Positions 26,113 through 34,673 of a stretch of 64,000 nucleotides of DNA are shown one piece after another (the first letter of the stretch is position 1; each line of letters opens with the position of its first letter). Both the position numbers and the translations under genes were made by a program. The notes under the pieces were generated by a model that ran no database searches, had not been told where the DNA came from, and was given only the letters and a program-made list of their open reading frames with translations. This stretch comes from Solirubrobacterales bacterium. Lineage in GTDB: Bacteria > Actinomycetota > Thermoleophilia > Solirubrobacterales > 70-9. Location of the stretch: NCBI GenBank assembly GCA_023958085.1, contig JAMLGI010000004.1, forward strand, positions 1-64,000. Direction: 5' to 3'.

Positions 26113-26847
26113 TCAGACGTGAGGGTCGCGGCCGGCCATCGCGTCGGCCGCCGCCGCCTGGCCGGCGGCCTTCTTCGAGCGCCCCTCTCCCGTTCCGGCC
26201 GGAGCGTCGCCGACCAGGACGGTGACCGTGTAGACCCGATCGTGGGCCGGGCCCGAGGCCGAGTCAACCCGGTAGCTCACCTCCATGCCCTCACAAGCCG
26301 CCAGCTCCTGGAGGGCGGACTTGAAATCGGCCCGCTGGTGCCGGGCGCGTTCGATCTCCTCCCGGAAAGCGGCGACCACCGCGGCGGAAGTCCGGACGAA
26401 CCCGAACTCCAGGTAGCAGGCGCCGATCATCGCTTCGGTCATCTCCGGCAAGGGACGTGACCCCTCCAGCAGCAGCCTTGCCGGGGTGCGGTTGCCGTCA
26501 CCGGTGTCCGGTTCGACCGCCAGCAGCAGTTCCGGGATCCCGATCGCCCGGCCGACGGTCGCGCAGGAGGTTCCGCTCACGGTCTGGTTGAGGATCTTGG
26601 TCAGGTTGCCGGCGTGCTCGCCGGGAAGCGACCGGTAGAGCTCGTCCGCGATCGCGAGCCCCAGCACCGAGTCGCCGAGCAGGGCGAGACGCTCGTAGGA
26701 ACCGATCCGGTCGCCGGACCAGGAGGTATGGGTGAGCGCTGCGCGTCGGGACGACTCGGGCAGTTCGCCGATCAGAGCCCGGAGTTCAGCGGTGCCACCG
26801 GCGCCGCTGCGCCGCTCACGAACCCGTCTTAGCCAGGACAAAGTCAA
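26113..26847 (-). CDS. rnc: Ribonuclease III with altered catalytic positions
   Basis: 244 aa: an RNase III domain (~20-165), then a dsRNA-binding domain (DFKSALQELAACEGMEVSY, GEGRSKKAAGQAAAADAM). RNase III cuts double-stranded RNA in rRNA and mRNA processing. The signature reads ERLALLGDS instead of ERLEFLGDS, the EGxLS segment reads AGNLT, and the D-x-x-E segment reads EMTE. By alignment to E. coli, E38, D45 and E117 are kept, E41 and E65 are Ala, and D114 is Glu. The start is TTG 26847 or 26841, overlapping acpP by about 30 nt. Position upstream of smc is standard. Confidence 0.88.
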   Translation of the reverse strand: MTLSWLRRVRERRSGAGGTAELRALIGELPESSRRAALTHTSWSGDRIGSYERLALLGDSVLGLAIADELYRSLPGEHAGNLTKILNQTVSGTSCATVGRAIGIPELLLAVEPDTGDGNRTPARLLLEGSRPLPEMTEAMIGACYLEFGFVRTSAAVVAAFREEIERARHQRADFKSALQELAACEGMEVSYRVDSASGPAHDRVYTVTVLVGDAPAGTGEGRSKKAAGQAAAADAMAGRDPHV

Positions 26848-27082
26848 CCGCGTCTCCGACCGTGGATATCCGGCCGGCCTCCTGTTCGGTTACCGATATG
26901 CCGTATCGATCCTCGAGCTCCATCACGAGTTCGTAGAGATCCAGCGAGTCTGCGTCGAAGTCCTCCTTGAAGCGGGCGGACTCGACTACCTGGTCCGGCT
27001 CCAGCTCCAGTTCGGACACCAGGTGGCCCCGGACGAGACTCATGACTTCTGCACGATCCATCAACGGTTTCCTATCAGACAC
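26816..27082 (-). CDS. acpP: Acyl carrier protein
   Basis: 88 aa. DFDADSLDLYELVMELEDRYGISV contains the DSL motif whose Ser carries 4'-phosphopantetheine; it shuttles acyl chains in fatty-acid synthesis. GTG 27082 has a GGAGG 7 nt upstream; ATG 27061 with AGGAAA is an alternative giving 81 aa. It precedes rnc with overlap and follows the aspartate decarboxylase gene; plsX is further upstream. Confidence 0.95.
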   Translation of the reverse strand: MSDRKPLMDRAEVMSLVRGHLVSELELEPDQVVESARFKEDFDADSLDLYELVMELEDRYGISVTEQEAGRISTVGDAVDFVLAKTGS

Positions 27083-27122
27083 CCGCCGTCCTCCGACCGG
27101 TGGCCCGGCGACCGGAACCGAC

Positions 27123-28775
27123 TCACCCGGCCGGGCCCGGAGCTGCGTCCTCGGCGCGATGCCACTCCTCTACGTACTCCTCCCCGACCCGGCGGATCGC
27201 CTCGCCGATCGTGCGGTAGTCGGCTTCGTCGAGGTTGGCCAGCGACAGCCGGATCGACCAGGGTGGCCCGTCGAAACCGGAACCGTTGAGCGCGACGACC
27301 TCGCTCTGGGCCGCCAGCCGGAAGAGAATGTCCGCCGGTTCGTACTGTCGTTCGAGGAAGGCGGCGAACTCCGGTGGATAGCGGCGCTGCACGTGAAGCA
27401 TGAAGTCAAACTCGAGGTAGTAGCCGACGCGCAGCGGATCCTCCGGCAGGGTGATGCGCAGGCCGCCGAGCAGGGCTTCGAGCCGGTCGGCGATCAGCTT
27501 CATCGCCGCCTTGCGGTAGGCCCGCTCCTCGTCCAGCAGGTCGAACAGCGCGAACAGGGCCAGCTGGATCTGCTGCGGCTGGGAGAGTCCGGCGGTGTGG
27601 GTGAGGGCGACATCCCGCGAGTCGGCCACGAGACGCTCGGCGAAGGTGAGGCCAGGCACATCCTCGGTCAGCGACCTGTAGCGCTTCTCGAGCCGCTGTT
27701 TCGCCTGCTGCGGCAAGTCCGCCAGGGCCCGGTCAAGGACTGTGTTTCGCGAGGTGGCGATCAGTCCCTGCCGCCATCCGGTTGCACCGAAATACTTCGA
27801 CAGCGAGTAGACCAGAATCGTGTTGTCCGGAACCACCGCCGACAGGGAGCGGAACCCGTCGATGAAGGTGGCGTACACATCGTCGGTGATGATGATCAGC
27901 CCGGGGTTGTCGGTACGAACGATCTCGGCGATCCGAACGATGGTTTCGTCCTTGATCCGGACCGATGGCGGGTTGGTCGGGTTCACACAGATCAGCATCT
28001 TCACGGCAGGGTCACGGAGCCGTTCGAGCTCTTCCGGAGTGAACTGCCAGGAGTGCGATCCGTCCGGGAAGGTCCCGTTCGCCTCGATCAGCAACTGCTT
28101 CAGCGAGTACTCCGGGAGCGCCGCTATCTCGAGATACGGGGTGAAGACCGGCGTCATGATCGCGACGGTGTCCCCGGGCGACAGCAGCTCGTTGGCGAAC
28201 AGCGTGTCGAAGATGTAACACATCGCGGCGGTGCCGCCTTCGGTCGCGAAGACATCGATCTCGTCCGGGTCGGGGAACCCCTCGCCCATGATCGATGCCA
28301 GGTAGCGGGCGGCGATTTTCGCACAGTGCGAGAGCATCGCGGGCGGGTCCATGTAGTGGGCGCCGAGGACCCCGTCGACCAGCTCGTGGACAAAGTCGTC
28401 CGGATCCCAGCCCTGCCCGGCAGCCCAGTCCGTCACCGATCCGAGCAGGGCGATTCCCGGTTCGCCCGGCCTCGCGGCGAGCCACGTTTCGAACCGCCGG
28501 GCGATCTCGTGCTTCGCCGGCTGCGCCACGAGATCGCTGCCCCAGGATCCCGCGGCGCGGGCTTCGGCGACCGCGAACAGGCCGAGCTGGAAGAAGGCTT
28601 CACGGGGTGCTGCGGCGAGGAAGTTGGGGGTTCCCCGCCCGGCTTTGAGCAGCGGGCGTGCGGTGCGGCGCTGCTCCTCGGTCCCCAGCGAGATCAGAGT
28701 CTCCCGCAGCTCGAAAGGGGACAGTCTCTCGAGTTCCCGGATCCGGCTGCGACCCGGAATCGCCGGCGTGTCGCT
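27123..28775 (-). CDS. asdA: Aspartate 4-decarboxylase (bifunctional aspartate aminotransferase type)
   Basis: About 550 aa fold-type I PLP enzyme. The start LSPFELRETLI, LLKAGRGTPNFLAAAPREAFFQLGLFA and DGVLGAHYMDPPAML match L-aspartate beta-decarboxylases, which make alanine and CO2 from aspartate and retain transaminase activity. PLP-site landmarks are CVNPTNPP, ITDDVYATF and the Schiff-base Lys in VYSLSKYFGATGWRQG. GTG 28775 starts close to the homologous region; GTG 28826 would add a Cys-rich stretch that looks spurious. It sits between plsX and acpP, where fab genes are often found. A different subgroup of large class I aminotransferases is possible. Confidence 0.85.
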   Translation of the reverse strand, partial: SDTPAIPGRSRIRELERLSPFELRETLISLGTEEQRRTARPLLKAGRGTPNFLAAAPREAFFQLGLFAVAEARAAGSWGSDLVAQPAKHEIARRFETWLAARPGEPGIALLGSVTDWAAGQGWDPDDFVHELVDGVLGAHYMDPPAMLSHCAKIAARYLASIMGEGFPDPDEIDVFATEGGTAAMCYIFDTLFANELLSPGDTVAIMTPVFTPYLEIAALPEYSLKQLLIEANGTFPDGSHSWQFTPEELERLRDPAVKMLICVNPTNPPSVRIKDETIVRIAEIVRTDNPGLIIITDDVYATFIDGFRSLSAVVPDNTILVYSLSKYFGATGWRQGLIATSRNTVLDRALADLPQQAKQRLEKRYRSLTEDVPGLTFAERLVADSRDVALTHTAGLSQPQQIQLALFALFDLLDEERAYRKAAMKLIADRLEALLGGLRITLPEDPLRVGYYLEFDFMLHVQRRYPPEFAAFLERQYEPADILFRLAAQSEVVALNGSGFDGPPWSIRLSLANLDEADYRTIGEAIRRVGEEYVEEWHRAEDAAPGPAG

Positions 28776-28880
28776 CACCGCGAAATCACCACAGATCCCG
28801 CAGCCGGATGCGAAAAACCCGAGCACGTTGCCATAGCCCGATGCTACCGTGCCGGTCGGGGCGGCCCCGGCCGGTTCCGG

Positions 28881-29909
28881 TCAGGTAACGGTTCCGTCGC
28901 TGCCGATCGACCGGCGGTCGGCTCCCCCCTGGCGGAGCATCGCTTCGGTCCGGGACGGCACCCCGGTCTCGACCGCCCTGGCGGCAACCCGGATCGCGTT
29001 GGCCACCCCTTCCGGGCCGGAGTTTCCGTGCCCGACGACCGCTACCTGCCGCAGTCCGAGCATGATCGCCCCGCCGGTCGAGTCGGGGTTCAGTTCCTTC
29101 CTGAGGCCCTTCAGCGAGGGCTTCATCAACAGTCCGCCGAGCGCCGACAACGGGTTCGAACGGGCGGCGGCGGAGACTGCCGAGGCCACCACCCGGGCGG
29201 TTCCCTCCAGGGTTTTCAGGGCGATGTTGCCGGTGAACCCGTCGGTCACTACGACGTCGGCCACCGCTTCTGGCAGGTCCCTGCCCTCGACGTTGCCGAT
29301 GAAGTTGAGTCCCTCCGCCCCGGACAGGGTGGCGTTCGCCTCGACCACCGAGTCGCGGCCCTTGCCGGCCTCCTCCCCGACCGAGAGCAGGGCGACGGTG
29401 GGGTTCGCGAGATCCATGACCGATCGGGCGAAGGCCGCCCCCAGCCAGGCGAACTGGACCAGGTGCCGGGCCTGCAGGTCGGAGTTTGCCCCGACGTCGA
29501 GGAAGAGGGTTTCGCCCTTCGGCAGTAGCAACCTGACCGCCAGCGCCGGCCGCTTCACCCCGCGCAGGCGCTTCAGGCCGAAGGTCGCTGCCGCCATCGT
29601 CGCGCCGGTTGAACCGAGGCTGACCACCGCGCCGGATCTACCTTCCGCGACGTCGGCCACCGCCCGGACGACCGAGGCTTCCGGCCGGCTCCTGACCGCC
29701 GCCACCGGTGACTCCCGGTTGGTGATCAGATCCCGGGTGTCGACGACTTCGCAGCCCGGAACTCCGTCGAGGCGCAGCTCGTCACGGGGACCGAACACCC
29801 GCAGGGAGATTCCGTCGGCCGCGGCAAGCCTGGCCCCGGCAGCAAGCGTGTCCGGTCCGGCTTCCACTCCGAGGCCGTCGAGTGCGACTGTGACCCCGCC
29901 TGCGTTCAA
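28881..29909 (-). CDS. plsX: Phosphate acyltransferase PlsX
   Basis: 342 aa. Converts acyl-ACP to acyl-phosphate for phospholipid synthesis. The fold is recognisable from VTVALDGLGVEAGPD (a variant of the usual aMGGD), GAVVSLGSTGATMAAATF, FLDVGANSDLQARHLVQFAWLG, VGEEAGKG and VVVTDGFTGNIALKTLEG. TTG start at 29909. rpmF lies 36 nt upstream in the usual rpmF-plsX order. Confidence 0.95.
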   Translation of the reverse strand: MNAGGVTVALDGLGVEAGPDTLAAGARLAAADGISLRVFGPRDELRLDGVPGCEVVDTRDLITNRESPVAAVRSRPEASVVRAVADVAEGRSGAVVSLGSTGATMAAATFGLKRLRGVKRPALAVRLLLPKGETLFLDVGANSDLQARHLVQFAWLGAAFARSVMDLANPTVALLSVGEEAGKGRDSVVEANATLSGAEGLNFIGNVEGRDLPEAVADVVVTDGFTGNIALKTLEGTARVVASAVSAAARSNPLSALGGLLMKPSLKGLRKELNPDSTGGAIMLGLRQVAVVGHGNSGPEGVANAIRVAARAVETGVPSRTEAMLRQGGADRRSIGSDGTVT

Positions 29910-29945
29910 GTCCGCCCCAGCAGAGTGTTGCGGCAGACTGTCCGG

Positions 29946-30152
29946 CTACTCCGGGGCGACGGTACCGAAGGGCTCGGCCTTCGGGGCGACGACCTCACGC
30001 CCGGCATAGTGACCGCACTCGGGGCAGACCCGATGGGGCAGCCGGGGCGAGTGGCACTGCTGGCAGTAGTTCACCCGCGCCTTGGCGGCCTTGTGGGTGG
30101 CGCGGCGCTTGTCGCGGCGGGTGCGAGAGGTTCGTTTCTTCGGAACGGCCAT
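29946..30152 (-). CDS. rpmF: 50S ribosomal protein L32 (zinc-binding form)
   Basis: 68 aa. AVPKKRTSRTRRDKRRATHKA is the L32 N-terminus; CQQC and CPEC form a zinc ribbon, so this is the C+ form. ATG at 30152 with TAGAAT 10 nt upstream. It follows the DUF177 gene, as in most bacteria. Confidence 0.97.
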   Translation of the reverse strand: MAVPKKRTSRTRRDKRRATHKAAKARVNYCQQCHSPRLPHRVCPECGHYAGREVVAPKAEPFGTVAPE

Positions 30153-30162
30153 AAGGAACGGG

Positions 30163-30168
30163 ATTCTA
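30163..30168 (-). promoter_or_regulatory. Putative -10 box of rpmF
   Basis: TAGAAT 10 nt before the rpmF ATG. It shares the TAGRATNC-N8-ATG layout with rpsP and rpmB. Confidence 0.4.
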
Positions 30169-30173
30169 GGGAT

Positions 30174-30767
30174 TTAGCCGAGGTCGCGAAGCTTCGCCCA
30201 CCGGGGGTCCAGGTTCTGGCCGTGATCGTGGTCGGCGGGATCGGCTCCGTTCAGGTTTTCGCCGCACCAGGAGCAGAGCCCGCGACAGTCCTCGCGGCAG
30301 AGGATCTGGTTCGGCAGAGCGAGGATCAGGGCGTCCCGGGCCCAGGCGGAGAGCCGCAGCTGACCGCCCTCGACGTACGGGCTTTCCAGCTCCGTTTCTC
30401 CGGGGTCGGGCTCCTGGTCATCCGGACCCTGGTCGCCCGGCCGTGCTCCGGGGATCTCGGCGGCAACCGATTCGACCGGCTGATCGACCTCACGGACATC
30501 GACCGCGATCCGGTGCGAAGCCGGTTCGAGACAGCGGAAGCAGGGGCCTCCCAGCGCCACGTCGAACCTCAGGCGGAGGGCGTACCCGGAGGTGGTGCGG
30601 GAAACATCGACCCTCGCGGTCGGAACGCTCGGCTCGGGACGGTACTCCTGCCCGCCGAGAGTCACCTCGTCCAGGGCCACTGGAACGTCCAGCCGGGTGG
30701 CATCTCCATGGCTCAGCCCGAGCCCGTCAAGGTCGACCAGTCCGTTTTCTTCGGCTTCCGGTTCCAC
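30174..30767 (-). CDS. DUF177 (YceD-like) protein
   Basis: 197 aa. GGPCFRCLEPASHRIAVDVREV is the conserved first Cys pair and CREDCRGLCSWCGENLN the C-terminal Cys cluster of DUF177/YceD. The family is linked to rRNA maturation and always neighbours rpmF. A variable acidic insert lies at about 110-135. GTG start at 30767. Confidence 0.9.
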   Translation of the reverse strand: MEPEAEENGLVDLDGLGLSHGDATRLDVPVALDEVTLGGQEYRPEPSVPTARVDVSRTTSGYALRLRFDVALGGPCFRCLEPASHRIAVDVREVDQPVESVAAEIPGARPGDQGPDDQEPDPGETELESPYVEGGQLRLSAWARDALILALPNQILCREDCRGLCSWCGENLNGADPADHDHGQNLDPRWAKLRDLG

Positions 30768-30826
30768 GAGTCCAGCTTGACAGACCGGAGGTCCCGAGCC
30801 TCAGCCCGGTCCCGGCAAGGGTGGAG

Positions 30827-31300
30827 CTACTCCTCGATGTCGCCGAGCGGTTCCTCGTCGCGGCCGGCCAGTCGGTCCCGGCCGCGCTGCACCGCCGCGG
30901 TGAACTTCTGCAGGTTGACCTCGAGCGTGTTCAGGATCTCGTCTGCGTAGTCCTCGGCGCCGAGGCGGATCTCCCGCTCGCGCGAACGGGCGTCCTCGAC
31001 GATCTCGTCGGCGGCACGCTCGGCCTGTTTGGTCACCTCTTCATCGGAGATCAGGCGGGCCTGCTGCTCACGCGCCTCACGGATTACCCGCTCGGATTCA
31101 CGCCGCGCTTCCTCGAGCATCTCCTGACGCTCCTTGACGATCCAGCGGGCCTGCTTGATCTCCTCGGGGATCGTCGCCCGCATCTGGTCGAGCAGGTCGT
31201 AGATCTCCTCGCGATCGACCCTCACCTGATCGGTCAGGGGCACCGGCCGCGCATTGTGGACCAGATCATCGAGCTTGTCTATGAGAACCAGGACGTCCAT
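30827..31300 (-). CDS. sepIVA: SepIVA-like DivIVA-family coiled-coil protein
   Basis: 157 aa, mostly one long charged coiled coil (about 25-140: IKQARWIVKERQEMLEEARRESERVIREAREQQARLISDEE). It has the size, composition and location of the mycobacterial septation factor SepIVA (Rv2927c), which lies beside a DUF177 gene and rnc. The N-terminal MDVLVLIDKLDDLVHNAR is conserved in that group. Expected at the inner membrane or septum in cell growth and division. It may also be annotated as ATP synthase subunit B-like from the coiled coil alone. Confidence 0.75.
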   Translation of the reverse strand: MDVLVLIDKLDDLVHNARPVPLTDQVRVDREEIYDLLDQMRATIPEEIKQARWIVKERQEMLEEARRESERVIREAREQQARLISDEEVTKQAERAADEIVEDARSREREIRLGAEDYADEILNTLEVNLQKFTAAVQRGRDRLAGRDEEPLGDIEE

Positions 31301-31310
31301 TTCTCAGGGA

Positions 31311-31316
31311 ACCCTA
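31311..31316 (-). promoter_or_regulatory. Putative -10 box of the sepIVA-like gene
   Basis: TAGGGT 10 nt before the ATG at 31300, in the 102-nt gap after coaD. Confidence 0.35.
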
Positions 31317-31402
31317 TGCGTCTCCGCGGATCTGGGGTGGATTCGGAACATCTGGGTGCTTATTCTGCAACTGATCGCCCATTCCTGTTTCCGGCCGCAA
31401 AC

Positions 31403-31906
31403 TTACTCTCGGCCCAGTCTATCGCCGAGAGCGGCGGCCACCGGGGCGGGAACGAGGTCCCCGACGTCGGCGTTGAAGGTGGCCATCTCCTTCACTCCGG
31501 TGGAGGAAAGGAAGCTGTACTCGGGGTGGGCAAACACGTAGACCGACTCGACCCCGGGGTCGAGCTTGTAGTTGAGCTGGGCCATCTCGTTTTCGTACTC
31601 GAAGTCGGAGATCGCCCGGAGTCCCTTGACCACGGCGCTCGCCCCGACATCCCGGGCGAACTCGACCAGCAGGTCGGAGAACACCTGTACCTCGACGTTT
31701 TCGAGACCGGCGGTGGCATCCTCGATGAAGACCTGCCGCTCGGCTGCGGTGAACAGGGTCTTCTTCTTCCGGATCGGCTGGTTGACCACCCCCACGACCA
31801 CCCGGTCAAAGATCCGGGAGGCTCGGGAGATGATGTCGAGATGGCCGTTGGTGACCGGGTCGTAGCTTCCGGGACAGATTGCGGTTCGGTGAGTTTTTGC
31901 GTTCAT
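31403..31906 (-). CDS. coaD: Phosphopantetheine adenylyltransferase
   Basis: 167 aa. Adenylates 4'-phosphopantetheine in CoA synthesis. The N-terminal TAICPGSYDPVTNGHLDII holds the nucleotidyltransferase HxGH-type motif (NGH), RAISDFEYENEMAQLN binds substrate, and FLSSTGVKEMATF is the C-terminal ISSTxVRE element. ATG at 31906 overlaps the rsmD stop by 4 nt (ATGA). Confidence 0.96.
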   Translation of the reverse strand: MNAKTHRTAICPGSYDPVTNGHLDIISRASRIFDRVVVGVVNQPIRKKKTLFTAAERQVFIEDATAGLENVEVQVFSDLLVEFARDVGASAVVKGLRAISDFEYENEMAQLNYKLDPGVESVYVFAHPEYSFLSSTGVKEMATFNADVGDLVPAPVAAALGDRLGRE

Positions 31907-32445
31907 CTGGACGAGTCGGGTTCGATTGACCGGAAGAATGTAACCAGGGTCCGGCCGTAACGCCGTTCCCGGACGGCATCCAGGGAAGGAAATCCCAGAG
32001 GACGGCGGGCTTCGCACTCGAGGATCACCCGGCCGTCGGGGGCGAGCACCCCGGGCAGCACCCGGTCCAGCCTGGCCGCCTCGGCTGGATCCAGGCGGTA
32101 GGGCGGGTCGGCAAAGACAAGGTCGAACCGGCCGGTGGACGAGGCGAGCCAGGTCGGGGCCTCACCCCGAACCAGCTCCGCCCGGTCGGCGAGACCGAGG
32201 TTGATCACGTTGCCGGTGGCCGGACGGGTGTCGCGATCGACCAGGGTCGCATGCGCCGCGCCGCGCGAGAGGGCCTCGATTCCGAGCGCCCCGGTCCCGC
32301 AATAGAGGTCGGCCACCCGCATTCCGGAAATGTCACCGAGGGCGGAGAAGATCGCCTCCCGCACCCGCTCCGGGGTGGGGCGTACCTTCCAGCCCTTCGG
32401 GGCCAGCAGCTGCCGTCCGCCCAGATCTCCCCCGATCACTCTCAC
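31903..32445 (-). CDS. rsmD: 16S rRNA (guanine966-N2)-methyltransferase RsmD
   Basis: 180 aa. MRVIGGDLGGRQLLAPKGWKVRPTPERVREAIFSAL, SAM-binding VADLYCGTGALGIEALSRGA and the NPPY-class motif in LVFADPPY. GTG start overlaps the recG stop (GTGA). The recG-rsmD-coaD order is widespread. Confidence 0.95.
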   Translation of the reverse strand: MRVIGGDLGGRQLLAPKGWKVRPTPERVREAIFSALGDISGMRVADLYCGTGALGIEALSRGAAHATLVDRDTRPATGNVINLGLADRAELVRGEAPTWLASSTGRFDLVFADPPYRLDPAEAARLDRVLPGVLAPDGRVILECEARRPLGFPSLDAVRERRYGRTLVTFFRSIEPDSSR

Positions 32446-34673
32446 CGCTCCGTTCCTTCTCCTCCGGACCGATCCGACCTCCCGACCCGGCCGAAGCGGG
32501 CTTCCCCGGCAGCGGCCAGCAGCTCCGCATCGGGGCCCTCACCGAGTCGTGCGAGATCGCCACAGGCCGCCTCGAGCAGCTCACCGTCCCGGGGCAGAGA
32601 TGCAGCCCGGAACCGGGGCACGCCGTGCTGGCGGGTTCCCGTGATCTCCCCCTCCCCCCTCATCTCCAGGTCCAGTTCGGCCAGCCGGAAGCCGTCGCTC
32701 TCACGGGTCAGCTCGGCCAGTCGGCGTCGAGCCATTGCGCCACCGCCGCCCGGCAGGAGGAAGCAGGTTCCGCCGTGCTCACCCCGGCCGATCCGGCCGC
32801 GCAGCTGGTGGATCTGGGAGAGTCCGAACCGTTCCGCTCCCTCGATCACCATCACGGTCGCGTTCGGAACGTCGATCCCGACCTCGATCACGGTGGTCGA
32901 GACCAGTATCCGGGTCCGCCCGTCGGCGAAGGCGGCCATCGCCCTCTCCTTTTCGCCCGGCTTCATCCGTCCGTGGACCAGGCCGACCTCGTATCCGGCC
33001 AGCTCCGCCTCGGCCAGCCGCTCGGCCTCGGATGCGGCAGCCCGCGCCTCGAGTTCCTCCGACTCCTCGATCAGGGAGCAGACCACAAACGCCTGGCGGC
33101 CCCGGTCCAGCTCATCACGGACCCGGGCGAACACCGAGGTCCGATCCGTCTCCCGGGCAAGCTCGGTCCGGACCGGGCCGCGTCCGGAGGGAAGCTCCCG
33201 CAGGGTGGTCACGTCGAGGTCGCCGTAGAGGGTGAGCGACAGGGTCCGGGGGATCGGGGTCGCCGAGAGGTGAAGCAGGTGGGCACTCTCCCCGGACGAC
33301 GCCTTGGCCTCGAGCCGGGCTCGTTGCCGCACCCCGAACCGGTGCTCCTCATCGACGATCGCGAGCGCAAGGCGGCGAAACCGGACCTCGGGTTCCAGGA
33401 GCGCGTGGGTGCCGACCAGAAGGTCGAGTTCACCGCCGGCGGCTGCGTCCAGGACCATCTTCCGGGCCGATCCCGTGGTGGCCCCAGTGAGCAGGCCGAC
33501 CCGGACCCCGGTGCCGTCGAGCAGCCGGTCGATACTGCCCGCATGCTGTTCGGCCAGCACTCCGGTCGGTGCCATCAGGGCAGTCTGGGCATCCGACTCC
33601 GCCGCCCGGAGCGCCGCCGCCAGGGCGACCACGGTCTTGCCCGATCCAACCTCGCCCATCAGCAGGCGGCGCATCGGCGCGGTCCCGGCCAGCTCAACCC
33701 TGATCCCGGCTATCGCCCGGGCCTGGTCCTCGGTCAGGTTGAAGGGAAGCCGCTCAAGCCAGGCCGTGCCGACCCGGTCCGGGCCGTCCAGCGGAACCGC
33801 CGGGCCGCTTGCGTCCCGCTCGCGGCGGCGACGGTTTTCGATCGCCGCCCGGTAGAGCAGCAACTCCTCCCAGGCGAGCCGTTTCAGGGCCAGTCCCGCC
33901 CGCTCTTCGTTTTCGGGGAAGTGGATCTCGCGAAACGCGGCGGCGCTGACCGGCAGGCCCCGGGCGGTCAACAGTTCCGCCGGAACCGGATCAGCGGCCA
34001 GCGCGGCCAGACGGCAGGCCTCGAAGACCCAGCGACGCCAGCGGGCCGGACCGATCTCGGCGCCGCCCGGCCGGCTTACCCGCGGGGCATCGGAGGAAAG
34101 CTGCGACGGCAGTTCCGTATCGGGGCGATCCCATCGGATCGACCCCCCGGCCGGACCGACCGTGACCGCGCCCCCGAGGGGTTCGGAAGCGGAAACGGTG
34201 AAGCCTTTGGGTCCGAGCCGCCCCTCCAGAAGGAATCGGCTTCCGGGCATCAGCCTTTCCGCCAGCCAGGGCTGGTTGAACCAGGTTGCCTTGACCGCGC
34301 CCGAACTGTCGGCAACTCGCGCCTCGATCACACTGAGACCCCGCTTTCTGGTGCGGACCCGGCGGGACCGCTCGATCTCGACCGCAAGGATCGTGACCTC
34401 CCCGGGTTCCAGTTCCTCGATCAGGCGGGTTCCGGGAGGGGCATCGAGGGCTCTCGGTACGCGCCAGAGCAGGTCCGTGACCGTTTCCACCCCGGTCTCG
34501 GCGGCCCGGCCGGAGAGTGCCGGACCGATCCCGGGCAGGTTCGAGATCGGAGCCTCGAGTCTCTGCGGCTGCGGCCAGCGGACCGGAGCCTGAAGCAGGG
34601 TCCGCCACCCCGGAATCGAGTCGCGGGCCTGACCGAAGCCCGGCGGTGCTACTGGCTTGCGAGCAGCCACCAC
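32442..34673 (-). CDS. recG: ATP-dependent DNA helicase RecG
   Basis: 743 aa. Remodels stalled forks and branched DNA. The N-terminal wedge/OB region (about 60-200) precedes the SF2 core: Walker A LLMGEVGSGKTVVALAAAL, motif II AIVDEEHRFGVRQR, motif III HLSATPIPRTL, motif V LVSTTVIEVGIDVPNA and motif VI QLRGRIGRGEHGG. GTG 34673 overlaps the fakA-like gene by 25 nt, indicating coupling. Confidence 0.96.
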   Translation of the reverse strand: MVAARKPVAPPGFGQARDSIPGWRTLLQAPVRWPQPQRLEAPISNLPGIGPALSGRAAETGVETVTDLLWRVPRALDAPPGTRLIEELEPGEVTILAVEIERSRRVRTRKRGLSVIEARVADSSGAVKATWFNQPWLAERLMPGSRFLLEGRLGPKGFTVSASEPLGGAVTVGPAGGSIRWDRPDTELPSQLSSDAPRVSRPGGAEIGPARWRRWVFEACRLAALAADPVPAELLTARGLPVSAAAFREIHFPENEERAGLALKRLAWEELLLYRAAIENRRRRERDASGPAVPLDGPDRVGTAWLERLPFNLTEDQARAIAGIRVELAGTAPMRRLLMGEVGSGKTVVALAAALRAAESDAQTALMAPTGVLAEQHAGSIDRLLDGTGVRVGLLTGATTGSARKMVLDAAAGGELDLLVGTHALLEPEVRFRRLALAIVDEEHRFGVRQRARLEAKASSGESAHLLHLSATPIPRTLSLTLYGDLDVTTLRELPSGRGPVRTELARETDRTSVFARVRDELDRGRQAFVVCSLIEESEELEARAAASEAERLAEAELAGYEVGLVHGRMKPGEKERAMAAFADGRTRILVSTTVIEVGIDVPNATVMVIEGAERFGLSQIHQLRGRIGRGEHGGTCFLLPGGGGAMARRRLAELTRESDGFRLAELDLEMRGEGEITGTRQHGVPRFRAASLPRDGELLEAACGDLARLGEGPDAELLAAAGEARFGRVGRSDRSGGEGTER

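Noticed and set aside
26967-29528. 853-codon plus-strand frame opposite the aspartate decarboxylase and plsX
   Set aside because: No domain recognisable; both opposite genes have intact catalytic motifs.
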